Positions 53,036-61,762 of a stretch of DNA of 64,000 nucleotides are shown one piece after another (position 1 is the stretch's first letter; the number at the start of each line of letters is the position of its first letter). The position numbers and the translations under genes are program-made. A model generated the notes under the pieces. The model saw nothing but the letters and a program-made list of their open reading frames with translations, made no database searches and had not been told where the DNA came from. Source of the stretch: Mycobacterium scrofulaceum (lineage in GTDB: Bacteria > Actinomycetota > Actinomycetes > Mycobacteriales > Mycobacteriaceae); NCBI RefSeq assembly GCF_001667885.1, contig NZ_LZJW01000147.1, positions 1-64,000 of the forward strand, written 5' to 3'.

Positions 53036-55069
53036 TCAGACATCCAGGAAGCGAACGTCTTTGGCGTTGCGGGTGATGAAGCTGCGGCGGGCGTCGACGT
53101 CTTCGCCCATCAGAATCGAGAACAACTCGTCGGCGGCCTCGGCGTCGTCGAGGGTGACCTGGCGCAGCACCCGCACCGACGGGTCCATCGTGGTCTCCCA
53201 CAACTCTTTCGCGTCCATCTCACCCAGCCCCTTGTAGCGCTGGATGCCGTCCTCTTTGTTGATCTTCTTGCCGGCTTTGAGCCCGGCTTCGAGCAGGCCG
53301 TCGCGTTCGCGGTCGGAGTAGGCGAACTCCGGTTCGGTGCGCTGCCACTTGAGCTTGTACAGCGGCGGCTGCGCCAGGAACACGTGTCCGTTCTCGATGA
53401 GCGGTCGCATGAAGCGGAACAGCAAGGTCAACAGCAGCGTCGAGATGTGCTGGCCGTCCACGTCGGCGTCGGCCATCAGCACGATCTTGTGGTAGCGCAG
53501 CTTGCTGATGTCGAACTCGTCGTGAATGCCGGTGCCCAGCGCGGTGATGATCGCCTGGACTTCGGTGTTCTTCAGCACGCGGTCGATGCGGGCCTTTTCG
53601 ACGTTGATGATCTTGCCGCGCAACGGCAGGATCGCCTGGAACATCGAGTCGCGACCGCTCTTCGCCGAGCCGCCCGCCGAATCGCCCTCCACCACGTAGA
53701 GTTCCGATTTCCGCGGGTCGGTGGAGCGGCAGTCGGCCAGCTTGCCGGGCAGTCCGCCGAGGTCGGTGGCGCTCTTGCGCCGCACCAGCTCGCGCGCCTT
53801 GCGGGCGGCGATCCGCGCCTGCGCCGACGAAACCGCCTTGTTCACTACGGTTTTCGCCTCAGATGGGTTCGCCTCGAACCAGTGCGTCAACTGTTCGTTG
53901 CACACCCGCTGCACGAACGACTTGACCTCGGTGTTGCCCAGTTTGGTCTTGGTCTGGCCCTCGAACTGGGGCTCGGCGACCTTCACCGAGATGACCGCGG
54001 CCAGCCCTTCCCGAATGTCGTCGCCGGTGAGGTTGGCGTCCTTCTCCTTGAGCAACTTCTTGTCTTTGGCGTACTTGTTCACCACCGAGGTCAGCGCGCT
54101 GCGGAAGCCCTCTTCGTGGGTGCCGCCCTCATGCGTGTTGATGGTGTTGGCGAAGGTGTGCACCGACTCCGAATAGCCGCCGTTCCATTGCATGGCGATT
54201 TCGACCTCGTGACCGGTGCCTTTTCCGTCGAAGTCGATGACACTCTGCTGGATCGGGCTCTTGGTGCGGTTGATGTGCTTGACGAAGTCGACCAGGCCGC
54301 CGGGGTAGTGGAACGTCCGATGCTTGACCTTGTGCGGCGCGGCGTTTTCCGCCGCCTTCTCCTCGGCGGACTTGGGCGCCTCGGCGGTGTCGCTGACCAC
54401 CTCGTCGACGACTTCGTCCTGCTCCACGCGCTCGTCGGTGAGGTTGATGGTGAGGCCCTTGTTCAGGAACGCCATCTCCTGCAGACGCCGCGCCACGGTC
54501 TCGAAGTCGTACTGGGTGGTTTCGAAGATCTCGGGATCGGCCCAGAACCTGATCGTGGTTCCGGTCTTCTTGGTGGCCTCGCCCTGTTTGAGCGTGCCGG
54601 GCACGGCGCGGTCGTAATACTGAAACCACTCGTGTCCGTCCCGTTTGATGGTGACTTCCAACCGGGTGGACAGCGCGTTGACCACCGATACACCGACGCC
54701 GTGCAACCCACCGCTGACCGTGTAGCCACTGTTTTCGCCGCCGAACTTGCCGCCGGCGTGCAGCTGGGTCATCACCACGTCGACGGTGGGGGCGCCGGTC
54801 GCGTGCATGGCCACCGGGATACCGCGCCCGTCGTCGGCGACCTCCACGCTGCCGTCGTCAAGGAGCCGCACATCGACCCTGGTGGCGTAACCGGCCATCG
54901 CCTCGTCCACCGAGTTGTCGACCACCTCCCAGATGAGGTGGTGCAGCCCGCGTTCGCCGGTGGACCCGATGTACATGCCGGGGCGTTTGCGGACGGCCTC
55001 CAGGCCCTCGAGCACGGTGATCGCTGACGCGCCGTATTCGTCTTGCGCCTTCTTCTTCTGGGCAGCCAC
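53036..55069 (-). CDS. gyrB: DNA gyrase subunit B
   Basis: A 677-residue ATPase subunit of gyrase. Visible are the GHKL ATP site (EVVDNSVDEAMAGY, DDGRGIPV, GGLHGVGVSVVNA), the transducer region, and the TOPRIM domain (EGDSAGGSAKSGRD, PLRGKIINVEKA, ADADVDGQHI with the metal acids). The C-terminal end (RSFITRNAKDVRFLDV) is complete. The ATG at 55069 gives MAAQKKKAQDEYGAS. It is followed by gyrA with a 38-bp gap, the usual operon. Confidence 0.97.
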   Translation of the reverse strand: MAAQKKKAQDEYGASAITVLEGLEAVRKRPGMYIGSTGERGLHHLIWEVVDNSVDEAMAGYATRVDVRLLDDGSVEVADDGRGIPVAMHATGAPTVDVVMTQLHAGGKFGGENSGYTVSGGLHGVGVSVVNALSTRLEVTIKRDGHEWFQYYDRAVPGTLKQGEATKKTGTTIRFWADPEIFETTQYDFETVARRLQEMAFLNKGLTINLTDERVEQDEVVDEVVSDTAEAPKSAEEKAAENAAPHKVKHRTFHYPGGLVDFVKHINRTKSPIQQSVIDFDGKGTGHEVEIAMQWNGGYSESVHTFANTINTHEGGTHEEGFRSALTSVVNKYAKDKKLLKEKDANLTGDDIREGLAAVISVKVAEPQFEGQTKTKLGNTEVKSFVQRVCNEQLTHWFEANPSEAKTVVNKAVSSAQARIAARKARELVRRKSATDLGGLPGKLADCRSTDPRKSELYVVEGDSAGGSAKSGRDSMFQAILPLRGKIINVEKARIDRVLKNTEVQAIITALGTGIHDEFDISKLRYHKIVLMADADVDGQHISTLLLTLLFRFMRPLIENGHVFLAQPPLYKLKWQRTEPEFAYSDRERDGLLEAGLKAGKKINKEDGIQRYKGLGEMDAKELWETTMDPSVRVLRQVTLDDAEAADELFSILMGEDVDARRSFITRNAKDVRFLDV

Positions 55070-55315
55070 GGTCGGAATGCTCTCCTTGGGGTTTCATGCG
55101 GGCGGTTCCAGTCACCGCATCAGTCGCATGCAGCCAGTCTACCGTGATGACCCGCCCGCACCGATTCTCTGGGCGCGTTTCTACCCAGCTAACTGCGCCG
55201 TGCGGGCGATTTTTCTATTCCCGCCGCGTCCCGACGTGCATCAAGGCACTTCACGTCGTCCTGGCGGCTTTGAGCGGCCTGTTGACGAAACCGGATCTGG
55301 GGATGGTTCGCGCCG

Positions 55316-55876
55316 CTAACCGTAGGTGTCGCGCGGGCCTCGTCCCGCGATGTGGCGCGGCCCCTTGCGCCACGACGGCGCGGCCGGCCCGGTGATTTTC
55401 AGCGACGTCACCACCCCGTTGCCGACGGCCGCGGCGATCTTGGCCAACAGTTGCGACTGGATCATCCGCAACTGCGTGGCCCAGGCGGTGGATTCAGCTG
55501 CCACGCTGAGCACCCCGTCGCTCAGCGTGGTCGGCGTCGCGTGGTCGGCGATCTGCTGGCCCACCACGGATGCCCAGTTCCCGAGCACGGTGCCTTCGGC
55601 GACCTGCGCCGACCAGCCGCGCTTCTTCGCCAAGTCACGCGCGAGCCTGCCCAGGGGTTGGGGATCGCGTGCGTCAGGTCCGGGCCCCGACCAGCTTCGG
55701 CGCTGGCCGGCCACGCGGCGAGTCGCCGGCGGAGTCGCGCGGCCCCGTCCGGCATCTTTTCCTTGTGCGCGGGCCGCGGCGCGTGCTTCCTCGAGGGTGC
55801 GCCTGACCAAGTCGATGCCGCGCAGCAGGGCCGGGTCGGCGGCCGGCGAATCCTGGTCGCCGTCGCGGCCCGTCAT
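55316..55876 (-). CDS. dciA: DUF721 protein DciA (Rv0004 homologue)
   Basis: A 186-residue protein. The C-terminal DUF721 domain (about 85-160; LGNWASVVGQQIADHATPTTLSDGVLSVAAESTAWATQLRM) is the KH-like fold of DciA, the helicase operator that interacts with DnaB at replication start. The N-terminal part is Ala/Arg/Pro-rich and probably disordered. It overlaps recF by 4 bp (ATGA at 55873-55876) and lies 246 bp before gyrB. Confidence 0.88.
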   Translation of the reverse strand: MTGRDGDQDSPAADPALLRGIDLVRRTLEEARAAARAQGKDAGRGRATPPATRRVAGQRRSWSGPGPDARDPQPLGRLARDLAKKRGWSAQVAEGTVLGNWASVVGQQIADHATPTTLSDGVLSVAAESTAWATQLRMIQSQLLAKIAAAVGNGVVTSLKITGPAAPSWRKGPRHIAGRGPRDTYG

Positions 55877-57018
55877 GACCGCACCACCGAGACCCGACCG
55901 AGGTCGTCGGCGCGTAATTCGATCGGTATCTGCCTGGCGGCCCAGCCCGCGGGAATGTCCTCCACCACCGCGGCGGTGACCAATACCTGTTCCGCCGCTT
56001 CCGCCACCGTCGCCAGGGCCCGGCGACGGGCCGCGTCCAGTTCGGCGAACACGTCATCGAGCAACAGCACGGGCTCGCTGCCATCGTCGCGCAGCAACTC
56101 ATACGAGGCCAACCGCAACGCCACCGCGAACGACCATGATTCCCCATGACTGGCAAAGCCTTTGGCGGGTTGGTCACCGAGCCAGAGCTCGAGGTCGTCG
56201 CGGTGCGGGCCCACCAGACACATGCCGCGCTCCAACTCCGCGTCCCGACGCTCGGCAAGCGCGGCCAGCAATGCGGCTTCGAGGAAATCACGATCACCGC
56301 CCGCCGCGTGTGCGCCAAGGCTGGTCCGGTAGGCGATCGACGCGGGGCGCGATGCCGGCGCGAGCAGTTGATACGCCTTCTCCACCTCCGGTGCCAACTG
56401 GTTCACCAGGTCGATCCGCGCGGCCATCAACTCGGCGCCGTGCTCCGCCAACCGGCTGTCCCACACATCGAGGGTGTCCAAGGCGCCGCGGTCACCCCGG
56501 TGCCGTACTCCGCCGGCGGACTTCAACAACGCCGTGCGCTGGCGCAGAACCTTCTCGTAATCCGCCCGCACCGCGGCCACCGCCGGCCGCCGGACCGTCG
56601 CCAACTCATCGAGGTAGCGCCGGCGGTCCGAAGGATCGCCACGCACCAAGGCCAGGTCTTCGGGAGCAAAAAGCACGGCGCGCAAAACCCCGATAACCTC
56701 CCGCGTGCTGCGCACCGGGGACCGATTCAACCGGGCCTTATTGGCGCGTCCCGCCGCGATTTCCAGGTCAATCGCGCACTCCCGGCCCTCATTGACCACA
56801 ATCGTCGACACCACCGCGCGGTCGGCGCCGGCCCTGATCAACGGCGTATCAGTGCCCACCCGATGGGAGCCCAACGTAGTCGAAAACCACAGCGCCTCAA
56901 CAAGATTCGTTTTCCCGAACCCGTTGGAACCGACAAACACCGTCCGGCCCGGCTCCAATTCAAGGTCGGCGTGCGCCCAGGACCGGAAATCACGCAGTCC
57001 CAAATGCCGGACGTACAC
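55873..57018 (-). CDS. recF: DNA replication and repair protein RecF
   Basis: A 381-residue ABC-type ATPase for gap repair. Walker A is GSNGFGKTN (about 32-39) within LEPGRTVFVGSN; signature and Walker B regions come near the C-terminus (VLLLDDVFAELDAARR). It starts with GTG at 57018, directly abutting the dnaN stop codon (57019), and overlaps dciA by 4 bp. Length is close to M. tuberculosis RecF. Confidence 0.95.
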   Translation of the reverse strand: MYVRHLGLRDFRSWAHADLELEPGRTVFVGSNGFGKTNLVEALWFSTTLGSHRVGTDTPLIRAGADRAVVSTIVVNEGRECAIDLEIAAGRANKARLNRSPVRSTREVIGVLRAVLFAPEDLALVRGDPSDRRRYLDELATVRRPAVAAVRADYEKVLRQRTALLKSAGGVRHRGDRGALDTLDVWDSRLAEHGAELMAARIDLVNQLAPEVEKAYQLLAPASRPASIAYRTSLGAHAAGGDRDFLEAALLAALAERRDAELERGMCLVGPHRDDLELWLGDQPAKGFASHGESWSFAVALRLASYELLRDDGSEPVLLLDDVFAELDAARRRALATVAEAAEQVLVTAAVVEDIPAGWAARQIPIELRADDLGRVSVVRS

Positions 57019-58218
57019 CTATCCGGGCAACCGAACTGGCATCAGCAGGTAGACGTAATCCGTCGGCAGTGCCGCGAAGGGGCCGTTTCCGCTGGGTGAA
57101 CTGTCGTCACCCGAGGCCGGACGCAGCAACGCCGGCTTCCCGGGCGTGGTGAAACCGAATGACACCCGTTCCGAATGAACAGCGGCCAACCCGTCGGTCA
57201 GGTAGGTCGGGTTGAACGCGATCGTCAACGGCTCGCCCACGAAGTCGACCGCGAGATCCTCTTCGGCGCGCCCGACGTCGTCAGCCCCCGCGGACAACCG
57301 CAGCGACCCCTCGGAGAACTCCATCCGCACCTGAGCACCGCGATCGGCGACCAACGCCACCAGCTTGATCGCCTCCGTCAGCTCGGCGACGTTGATGGTC
57401 GCCACCGCCGTGTGCTCGGCGGGCAACAGTTGACGGAACTTCGGGAACTCCGCATCCAGCAGCCGCGTCGTACTCCGCTTCCCGTTGCCGCTGATGCCAA
57501 GCAGCCCGTCTTTGCCGACGCCGCCGCCCGCACCCAACGACAACCGAACCTCCGAACCGTCGGCACCCGCCCGGGCCGCCTCGGCCAACGTCTTCGCCGG
57601 CACCAACACCGCAGCTTCGATGTCCGGCGACGACGCCGACCAGGTCAGCTCGCGCACCGCCAGGCGGAACCGGTCGGTGGCGGCCAAAACGACCGTATTG
57701 CCCGAAATCTCGACGCGAATGCCCGTCAACATCGGCAACGTGTCGTCCCGACCGGCAGCGATGGCGACCTGGCTGATGGCCTCAGCGAAAAGATCCGCGG
57801 GCAACGTCCCGGTCTCCTCCGGCAGGCCCGGCAGCGTCGGGTAATCCTCGACCGCCATGGTCGGCAACGAAAATCTCGCACTTCCGCAGTTCAAGGCGAC
57901 GCGGTTGCCGTCGACGTAGAAGTCGACCGGCTTGTTCGGCAATGCCCGGGTGATGTCCGACAACAACCTTCCGGACACCAAAACGCTTCCAGGAGAAGCG
58001 ATTTCGGCTGCAACTTGCGCTTCGGCGGAGACTTCGTAATCGAATCCGGAGATCGTCAGGCCCTCATCGGACCCGGATAGCAACACTCCCGAGAGCACCG
58101 GCACCGCCGGCCGGGTGGGCAGGTTCTTCGCCACCCACGACACCGCGTCGGCGAAGGACTCCCGCACCAAACGAAACTTCAAGTCGCTGAGGCCAGCTCT
58201 TGTCGTCGCCGCGTCCAT
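57019..58218 (-). CDS. dnaN: DNA polymerase III beta sliding clamp
   Basis: A 399-residue clamp with the three repeated domains of the family. The start MDAATTRAGLSDLKFRLVRE and the C-terminal LMPVRLPG, part of the partner-binding pocket, match M. tuberculosis DnaN. It forms the ring that tethers replicative polymerase and other factors to DNA. It lies directly downstream of oriC and directly upstream of recF. Confidence 0.97.
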   Translation of the reverse strand: MDAATTRAGLSDLKFRLVRESFADAVSWVAKNLPTRPAVPVLSGVLLSGSDEGLTISGFDYEVSAEAQVAAEIASPGSVLVSGRLLSDITRALPNKPVDFYVDGNRVALNCGSARFSLPTMAVEDYPTLPGLPEETGTLPADLFAEAISQVAIAAGRDDTLPMLTGIRVEISGNTVVLAATDRFRLAVRELTWSASSPDIEAAVLVPAKTLAEAARAGADGSEVRLSLGAGGGVGKDGLLGISGNGKRSTTRLLDAEFPKFRQLLPAEHTAVATINVAELTEAIKLVALVADRGAQVRMEFSEGSLRLSAGADDVGRAEEDLAVDFVGEPLTIAFNPTYLTDGLAAVHSERVSFGFTTPGKPALLRPASGDDSSPSGNGPFAALPTDYVYLLMPVRLPG

Positions 58219-58753
58219 AGCGTCCCTTCACCTACCGAGAGTTTCAAAAGTCCAGTAGCTAGCCGTGTCCGCTAGCACGGGGCTCCGCCGCGAACTCCAT
58301 GACACGTCTTGTCACAACGATCGCAACGGCAGTCGAAGAACAACCGTAGATCGTCCGGGGCCATCTTGAAAGCTAATCGAGAACCCCGACAAGCCCGGTT
58401 ACCGGCGGATCCGCGCGGGGTGTTCGGCCGAGCCTCCCCAACGCTGTATTTCAAAGAAGAAACGACGAAGAGATCTCAGTACTAGTAATAAGGCCTGTGC
58501 ATTCTGGGGACAGCCACGGTTCGGCGCAGCTAGGGCGGGGATGGGGCTGTGGATGACGGGGTGCACAACTGTGAGTCCGGTGTTGGGTCATTGGGGAGCA
58601 AGGGCGGTTGTGCACGCGCGACCGCGTAGTACACGGATGTTTGATTGCGTTGTGCACACTCCTGCGCACAACCTCGTGGTGTGGCGGGTGTGACAGACGT
58701 GCGAGAAGTTTTTTGGAAAAAATGTGCCGTCGGGTGCTCAGGGGAGCCCGCAG
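58219..58753. other. Origin of replication oriC (dnaA-dnaN intergenic region)
   Basis: A 535-bp gap between dnaA and dnaN, the mycobacterial oriC position. DnaA-box-like sequences related to TTGTCCACA cluster in 58548-58673: TGTGGATGA (58548-58556), GTGCACAAC (58561-58569), TTGTGCACG (58608-58616), TTGTGCACA (58650-58658) and GCGCACAAC (58665-58673). AT-rich patches lie at 58455-58495 and 58708-58723 (with GTTTTTTGGAAAAAATG). The remaining part near dnaN holds the dnaN promoter. Confidence 0.9.
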
Positions 58754-60286
58754 TCAGCGCTTGGAGCGCTGGCGGATGCGGGTGGTGAGCTCTTTGACGT
58801 GATCGAAGACCTCACGCCGCTCGGCCATTTCGGACAAGATCTTGCGCTGGGCGTACATGACCGTGGTGTGATCGCGGCCGAATGCCTGCCCGATCTTGGG
58901 CAGCGACAGGTCGGTGAGCTCGCGGCATAGATACATCGCGATCTGGCGTGACTGGGCGAGTGCCCGCGTCTTGCCGGGCCCGCGTAGTTCCTCCACCGTG
59001 GTGTCGAAGTACTCAGCCGTGGCGGCCATGATCGTCGCGGCACTGATCTGCATCGTGCTGGCGTCGGCGATGAGGTCGCGCAGCACGATTTCGGCCAGCG
59101 CCTTGTCGATCGGGGTTTTGTTCAGAGAGGCGAACGCGGTGACCCGGATCAACGCGCCTTCGAGTTCGCGGATGTTGCGTTCGATGCTGCTGGCGATGAG
59201 TTCGAGAACGTCGTCGGGTACCGCGAGCCGCTCCATCTGTGCCTTCTTGCGAAGGATCGCGATGCGGGTCTCGAGTTCGGGCGGCTGGACGTCGGTGATC
59301 AAGCCCCATTCGAACCGGGTCCGCAGGCGGTCCTCGAGCGTGGCGAGCTGCTTGGGCGGCCGATCCGAAGAGATGACGATCTGCTTGTTCGCGTTGTGCA
59401 GCGTGTTGAAGGTGTGGAAGAACTCCTCCTGAATACCTTCCTTGCCCTCGATGAACTGGATGTCGTCCACCAGCAGCACGTCGACATCGCGGTAACTGCG
59501 CTTGAAGGCGACCTTGCGGTCGTCGCGAAGCGAGTTGATGAAGTCGTTGGTGAATTCCTCGGTGGACACGTATTTCACCCGCATCCCCGGGAACAGTCGC
59601 TGCGCGTAGTTGCCCGCGGCATGCAACAGGTGGGTCTTGCCCAGACCGGATTCACCCCAGATGAACAACGGGTTGTACGCGCGGGCGGGCGCTTCGGCGA
59701 TCGCCAGGGCCGCCGCGTGCGCGAAACGATTGGATGCCCCGATGACGAACGTGTCGAAGGTGTAGCGACGGTTCAAACTCGTGCCGCCGGCGACCGCCGG
59801 GTCGGTGGGGTGCGGGCGTTCGGTGAAGTAGTTCGGCCAGCTCTGCTGCGCGCTGTCGGTGACTTCGCCGTTCTCGTCGGCCTCATCGATGTCGATGGCG
59901 TCGTCGTCCGGGAGCGGTGCTTCGGGTTGGCCAAACGGTTCCGCTTGCGGGATCAGCGTCTCGTCGGTGTCGTCGTCGGGCGGCGCGATACGCACCCCGA
60001 GCTGAATCTGTTGACCGAGGCGACGGCTGAGGGCATCGGTGATCGGGGCGCGAAGGTGACGTTCGATTTCGTTCTGCACGAAACTGCTCGGCACGGACAA
60101 CAGCGCGAACCCCTCCACGATGGTCAACGGCTGGACCAAATTCAGCCAGGCCCGCTGTTGAGGGGTGAGGGGAGTGATCAGCGTGGTGCGGTTGGCGGCC
60201 ACGCCGTCCGGGGTCGATTCTCCGTTGAGCTCCGAAACGACCGCGTTCCACACGGTGGTGAAACTTGAACCGGGGTCATCGGTCAA
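58754..60286 (-). CDS. dnaA: Chromosomal replication initiator DnaA
   Basis: A 510-residue initiator. Domain I (1-90; VVSELNG, WLNLVQPLTIVEGFALLSVP), an acidic linker (about 105-155), the AAA+ domain III (GESGLGKTHLLHA Walker A; LLVDDIQFIEGKE Walker B; SIERNIRELEGALIR sensor 2) and DNA-binding domain IV (GRDHTTVMYAQRKI) are all complete. The start is inferred at TTG 60286, which gives LTDDPGSSFTTVWNAVVSE, the conserved DnaA N-terminus; the longer upstream frame to 61651 crosses rpmH and rnpA and is not real. Confidence 0.95.
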   Translation of the reverse strand: MTDDPGSSFTTVWNAVVSELNGESTPDGVAANRTTLITPLTPQQRAWLNLVQPLTIVEGFALLSVPSSFVQNEIERHLRAPITDALSRRLGQQIQLGVRIAPPDDDTDETLIPQAEPFGQPEAPLPDDDAIDIDEADENGEVTDSAQQSWPNYFTERPHPTDPAVAGGTSLNRRYTFDTFVIGASNRFAHAAALAIAEAPARAYNPLFIWGESGLGKTHLLHAAGNYAQRLFPGMRVKYVSTEEFTNDFINSLRDDRKVAFKRSYRDVDVLLVDDIQFIEGKEGIQEEFFHTFNTLHNANKQIVISSDRPPKQLATLEDRLRTRFEWGLITDVQPPELETRIAILRKKAQMERLAVPDDVLELIASSIERNIRELEGALIRVTAFASLNKTPIDKALAEIVLRDLIADASTMQISAATIMAATAEYFDTTVEELRGPGKTRALAQSRQIAMYLCRELTDLSLPKIGQAFGRDHTTVMYAQRKILSEMAERREVFDHVKELTTRIRQRSKR

Positions 60287-60351
60287 CGACGCATCCCCCT
60301 GGTTCTCGAGCATCCCGGGTCGAAGTACAACCGCGCTGGGTGACGAAGCAA

Positions 60352-60383
60352 CTGTCCACATAGTTATACACAGGTGTGGACAG
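60352..60383. promoter_or_regulatory. Inverted DnaA boxes upstream of dnaA
   Basis: CTGTCCACA at 60352-60360 and TGTGGACAG at 60375-60383 form a perfect 9-bp inverted repeat around TAGTTATACACAGG. Both arms are close to the mycobacterial DnaA box TTGTCCACA, and the centre (TTATACACA) resembles the E. coli box. The position, 66-97 bp upstream of the dnaA start, fits autoregulation by DnaA. Confidence 0.75.
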
Positions 60384-60705
60384 GATGAGCGTATGCAAGC
60401 CACAACCGACCGGCGACGGCTCGCGATCTCCGTGCTGGAAGAAAACCGATGAAGGCTGTCTAGACAGCTAGTCGATCCACCATCCTCGCTTCGTTGTCGA
60501 GCGCCGTTGCAGTCTAAAACGACACTGGCAGAAGCTAACAGTTTTCCGTGCGGCTGCCAACCGTTCTGCTGCATTCCAATCGGGTTGTTTAGGGTTCGTT
60601 GGGCCTGGTTCGACTCGCAACCGGTGCGGAACCGGGTGTGGGCCGGGCGCCGCGGCACCGTTTTCCGCCGGCGATCGAGCGGGTTCGTTGGGGCAGGCCA
60701 GGTTT

Positions 60706-60724
60706 GACCAGGCGAAGCCTGGTC
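60706..60724. promoter_or_regulatory. Perfect hairpin upstream of rpmH
   Basis: GACCAGGC (60706-60713), loop GAA, GCCTGGTC (60717-60724): an 8-bp perfect stem 168 bp before the rpmH start. It has no U-tract on either strand, so it is not a standard terminator. It may lie in the rpmH 5' leader as an RNA structure or be an operator. Confidence 0.5.
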
Positions 60725-60891
60725 AGTACCCTCAAACAGTCGCCCGAAAGTCGGCGATGCGGCTGCGACCCAGGTCTGCCTGGGGACCGCGCCGGCCAGC
60801 AGCAAGATTACCTCCGACCGACCCGCAGACGAACCCGAGCGAGACGTCTGGCCGGCCGGCTGGAAATGCGAGACACAACGAGGAGAACGTC

Positions 60892-61035
60892 GTGGCCAAG
60901 GGCAAGCGGACCTTCCAGCCGAACAACCGGCGCCGAGCCCGCGTGCATGGCTTCCGGTTGCGCATGCGCACCCGCGCCGGACGCTCGATTGTGTCGAGCC
61001 GGCGCCGTAAGGGGCGCCGCGCGCTATCTGCCTGA
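60892..61035 (+). CDS. rpmH: 50S ribosomal protein L34
   Basis: A 47-residue, very basic ribosomal protein: VAKGKRTFQPNNRRRARVHG, FRLRMRTRAGRSIV, ending KGRRALSA. The GTG at 60892 follows GAGGAGAAC, a good ribosome-binding site, and gives the length of mycobacterial L34. An out-of-frame ORF from 60599 is spurious. It begins the rpmH-rnpA-yidD-yidC-jag-rsmG run. Confidence 0.97.
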   Translation: MAKGKRTFQPNNRRRARVHGFRLRMRTRAGRSIVSSRRRKGRRALSA

Positions 61036-61058
61036 TCGCAACGTCGGGTTTTTCGGCG

Positions 61059-61421
61059 GTGCTTCCGGCACGCAACCGCATGAGGCGGTCATCGGAATTC
61101 GACGCGACGGTGAAGCGCGGGATTCGTGCGGCGCAACCTGACGTCGTGGTCCATCTGCGCCGCCGAGCCGACGGTGAGGCGGCCGGCGCTCCGCACGTCG
61201 GCTTGATCGTCGGCAAGTCCGTGGGCTCGGCGGTCGACCGCCACCGGGTATCGCGCCGGCTGCGGCACGTCGCGCGGTCCGTCTTGGGGGAGCTCGACGA
61301 TTCCGACCAGATGGTCATCCGCGCGTTGCCCGGCAGCCGGACCGCCTCGTCGGCTCGGTTGGCAGAAGAGTTGCGCCGCGGTGTGCGGCGGGCGCTCGAG
61401 GCGGCGGGACGGGACCGGTGA
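61059..61421 (+). CDS. rnpA: Ribonuclease P protein component
   Basis: A 120-residue basic protein that helps the RNase P RNA mature tRNA 5' ends. It begins (GTG at 61059) MLPARNRMRRSSEF and has the RNP signature region VGSAVDRHRVSRRLRHVAR. Its stop overlaps the yidD start (GTGA at 61418-61421). Only 23 bp separate it from rpmH. Confidence 0.94.
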   Translation: MLPARNRMRRSSEFDATVKRGIRAAQPDVVVHLRRRADGEAAGAPHVGLIVGKSVGSAVDRHRVSRRLRHVARSVLGELDDSDQMVIRALPGSRTASSARLAEELRRGVRRALEAAGRDR

Positions 61422-61762
61422 CTGCGGCGGCGCCGGCGCGGTCCGTCATTCACGCGGCGGGGAGCGCGGCCGCCCGGGGCCTGATCCGGTTGATCCAGCT
61501 GTATCGGCACATGGTTTCGCCATTGCGGCCGGCAACGTGTCGCTTCGTGCCGACGTGCAGCCAGTATGCGGTCGATGCCTTGACCGAGTACGGCTTGGTG
61601 CGGGGGAGTTGGTTGGCTGTGCTGAGGCTCGCCAAGTGCGGACCATGGCATCGGGGCGGATGGGATCCGATACCCGACCGCCCGGGATGCGAGAACTTCG
61701 AAGACGTCAGCGCCGCGGCGGCATGCCCGGCGGCGCGAGGGGAGAGTGGAACTCTTGTTTGA
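61418..61762 (+). CDS. yidD: Membrane protein insertion efficiency factor YidD
   Basis: A 114-residue protein with the family core LIRLIQLYRHMVSPLRPATC, CRFVPTCSQYAVDALTEYG and a C-terminal KCGPWHRGGWDPIPD. Three conserved cysteines are present. YidD assists YidC-dependent membrane insertion. GTG start at 61418 overlaps rnpA, and the yidC start lies within its 3' end (17-bp overlap). Confidence 0.93.
   Translation: MTAAAPARSVIHAAGSAAARGLIRLIQLYRHMVSPLRPATCRFVPTCSQYAVDALTEYGLVRGSWLAVLRLAKCGPWHRGGWDPIPDRPGCENFEDVSAAAACPAARGESGTLV

Larger units (their letters stand above)
60287..60891. promoter_or_regulatory. dnaA-rpmH divergent promoter region
   Basis: A 605-bp gene-free region between divergent dnaA and rpmH. 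It holds dnaA promoter elements and DnaA boxes (60352-60383, listed separately) and, close to rpmH, a perfect 8-bp hairpin GACCAGGC-GAA-GCCTGGTC (60706-60724). The middle (60430-60700) shows no further structure that I could see. Confidence 0.7.

Noticed and set aside
53015..55027. A 670-codon plus-strand frame across gyrB
   Set aside because: It mirrors gyrB almost exactly; GyrB is fully conserved, so the antisense frame is a codon-bias shadow.
60287..61651. N-terminal extension of dnaA to 61651
   Set aside because: It would cross rpmH and rnpA on the other strand and precede the conserved DnaA N-terminus; the TTG at 60286 fits the family.
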